Assembly: GCA_025677815.1 (NCBI GenBank)
Contig: JAIXMP010000014.1
Coordinates: 496,001 to 560,000, forward strand
Direction: 5' to 3'
Source: Phascolomyces articulosus
Lineage: Eukaryota; Mucoromycota; Mucoromycetes; Mucorales; Lichtheimiaceae
Length of the DNA: 64,000 bases
Part shown: in pieces, positions 62,890-64,000 of the stretch
Position numbering within the stretch: the stretch's first letter is position 1
How the letters are laid out: every line of letters starts with the position of its first letter
The notes under the pieces: generated by a model
The model's input: the letters and a program-made list of their open reading frames with translations, nothing else
The model's database searches: none
What the model was told of the DNA's origin: nothing
Program-made: the position numbers and the translations under genes

Positions 62890-63818
62890 TTAAGGTGCTG
62901 ATGATAAACCCACAGCACTATCATCGCTCAAAGCTGATTTATTATTGCTGGCTTGATCTTCCTTCTTTTTCATTATTTCCAGCATCTTTGGGATATCTTG
63001 TTCAACAAATTCTTTGGTTGTCATTAGGAATGGGAACGGTTCCGAAGGGACCGGTTTCTCGAGAAAAGCACAAAGCTTATCCCAGGTAATTCCTTCACGC
63101 AGATCAAGTACCAGTAAACGTTCTGCAGGAACTGTCTCCATGACATGCTTGTTATGAGCTTCATAACGATCCTTTGCTAGTTCAGCTTGTTCATGAAATT
63201 TTTTCCAATCCAGTAATATACCATCTAACCAAACCGTCCTGAATAACTTTTCATTCAATACGGCATAATCTTGGTGCTCATCATTGGAAATCTGATTCTC
63301 GTACTTGCAAATAGTATTTAATACGGATTTATACCAATCATCAGGATCTCGTTTTGTGAGGATCACCTTGGCGTCAGGAAAATATTCAACTAATCGGTCG
63401 ATAAAACAAAACGTTGGACTTAAAAGACAATAAATAAATGTTATAAAGTTGTTAGACCAAAATGAGAATAGGCATTTTGGTTTTTTTTTAAAAAAAAAAT
63501 CACACATACCATTCCACACCAGCATCATAATCTCCATAAAGCTCGCTCCAATCTACAGGTTTTTCTGGGTTATTATATGCCTCAATAAAAAGCCCAGGGT
63601 TTAAATCTCTTTGCAACATCTCTCGCATATGATGAGTTTTATATCTACATATTGATAGCATTTACATTTTGGTATTGTATGTATTTTTGTTCATTAGTAT
63701 CTTTTTTACGGTAAGGTTCTTTATATGCCTATCATTACCCAAGAATGTTCAATGCAGATTTTAAGCTGTTCGTTCCTGAGCGGCTTACGCCTGCTCCAAT
63801 TACTTTCAATGGTGCCAT
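62890..63818 (-). CDS. Sulfotransferase-family (P-loop) protein, copy 2
   Basis: Three exons (63739-63818, 63510-63644, 62890-63418) encode about 247 aa. The start APLKVIGAGVSRSGTNSLKS matches the P-loop-like region of copy 1 at 33887-34836. Further shared blocks are THHMREML, GVEWCPTFCFIDRLVEYFPD, KVILTKRDPDDWYKSVLNT and LLVLDLREGITWDKLCAFLE. The C-terminal ~30 residues (Ser/Ala-rich) are extra relative to copy 1. As with copy 1, PAPS use and substrate are unproven. The gene lies on the opposite strand and about 28 kb from copy 1, so it is a dispersed duplicate, not a tandem one. Confidence 0.87.
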
Positions 63819-64000
63819 ACGAATTATTATTATCGATCAAATATATGCTTTTGGAAAGAGAAAGGAAATGCAAGCGTAAATGAGACGGATGTATCTTTTT
63901 ATTCATTCTCTTGACTTTTTATGCGTTACTGATCACGTTATGAAGAACTTGATCAAAAGTAATAAATAAATACGCACGAAGCTAATACCATTTTCCTTTA

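Overview
This is a 64 kb piece of a eukaryotic nuclear genome, most likely from a Mucoromycota (Mucorales-type) fungus. It is AT-rich. The genes are broken up by many short introns (about 60-140 nt, GTAAGT/GTATGT donors, ..TAG acceptors). Proteins carry long Gln/Asn/Ser/His runs. Relics of a Tc1/mariner transposon and of a multicopy Mucoromycota-type protein family are present, and one intron is of the U12 (minor spliceosome) AT-AC class. I rebuilt gene models by hand from donor/acceptor sites and codon phase. In almost all multi-exon models every junction keeps frame.

Layout: (1) 0.5-13.3 kb: a small Lys-rich Loc1-like protein, a secreted GDSL/SGNH esterase, a PUF/Pumilio RNA-binding regulator, ATG5 (minus strand) and a microsomal NADH-cytochrome b5 reductase. 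(2) 13.9-15.5 kb: a Ser-rich unknown protein with a C-terminal coiled coil. (3) 16.9-22.6 kb: a degenerate four-copy repeat, then an eroded, internally deleted copy of an MFS anion:cation-symporter-type permease lying about 1 kb upstream of its intact paralogue. (4) 23.1-26.5 kb: a Hook-family dynein adaptor. (5) 27.8-32.4 kb: a 4.56 kb element bounded by ~88 bp terminal inverted repeats and TA dinucleotides. It holds a broken Tc1/mariner transposase C-terminus and, on the opposite strand, a large gene with a PD-(D/E)xK-like signature that is interrupted by one in-frame TGA.

(6) 33.9-34.8 kb: a sulfotransferase-type P-loop protein whose paralogue lies at 62.9-63.8 kb with the same exon lengths and phases. 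(7) 35-40.6 kb: a gene-poor tract with decayed coding fragments. (8) 40.6-43.1 kb: an MFS sugar transporter. (9) 43.8-46.9 kb: an Uds1-like coiled-coil septation protein whose start codon is a 3-nt exon of its own. (10) 48-53 kb: a Gln/Pro-rich unknown and a long BTB/POZ protein. (11) 53.5-64 kb: ALG8 glucosyltransferase (with the U12 intron), a second sugar transporter, CDC37, an F-box/LRR protein and the second sulfotransferase-like gene.

These are mostly single-copy housekeeping genes that do not form a biosynthetic cluster. Loose functional links are ER and secretory N-glycosylation (ALG8), sugar uptake (two transporters of different subfamilies), chaperone and autophagy functions (CDC37, ATG5), and transport and polarity (Hook, Uds1 protein). 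The most unusual items are the U12 intron, the cargo-bearing Tc1/mariner-type element, the PD-(D/E)xK-like gene with its stop codon in the middle of the ExK motif, the pseudogene/paralogue pair, and the esterase with an Asn at the usual catalytic Asp position.
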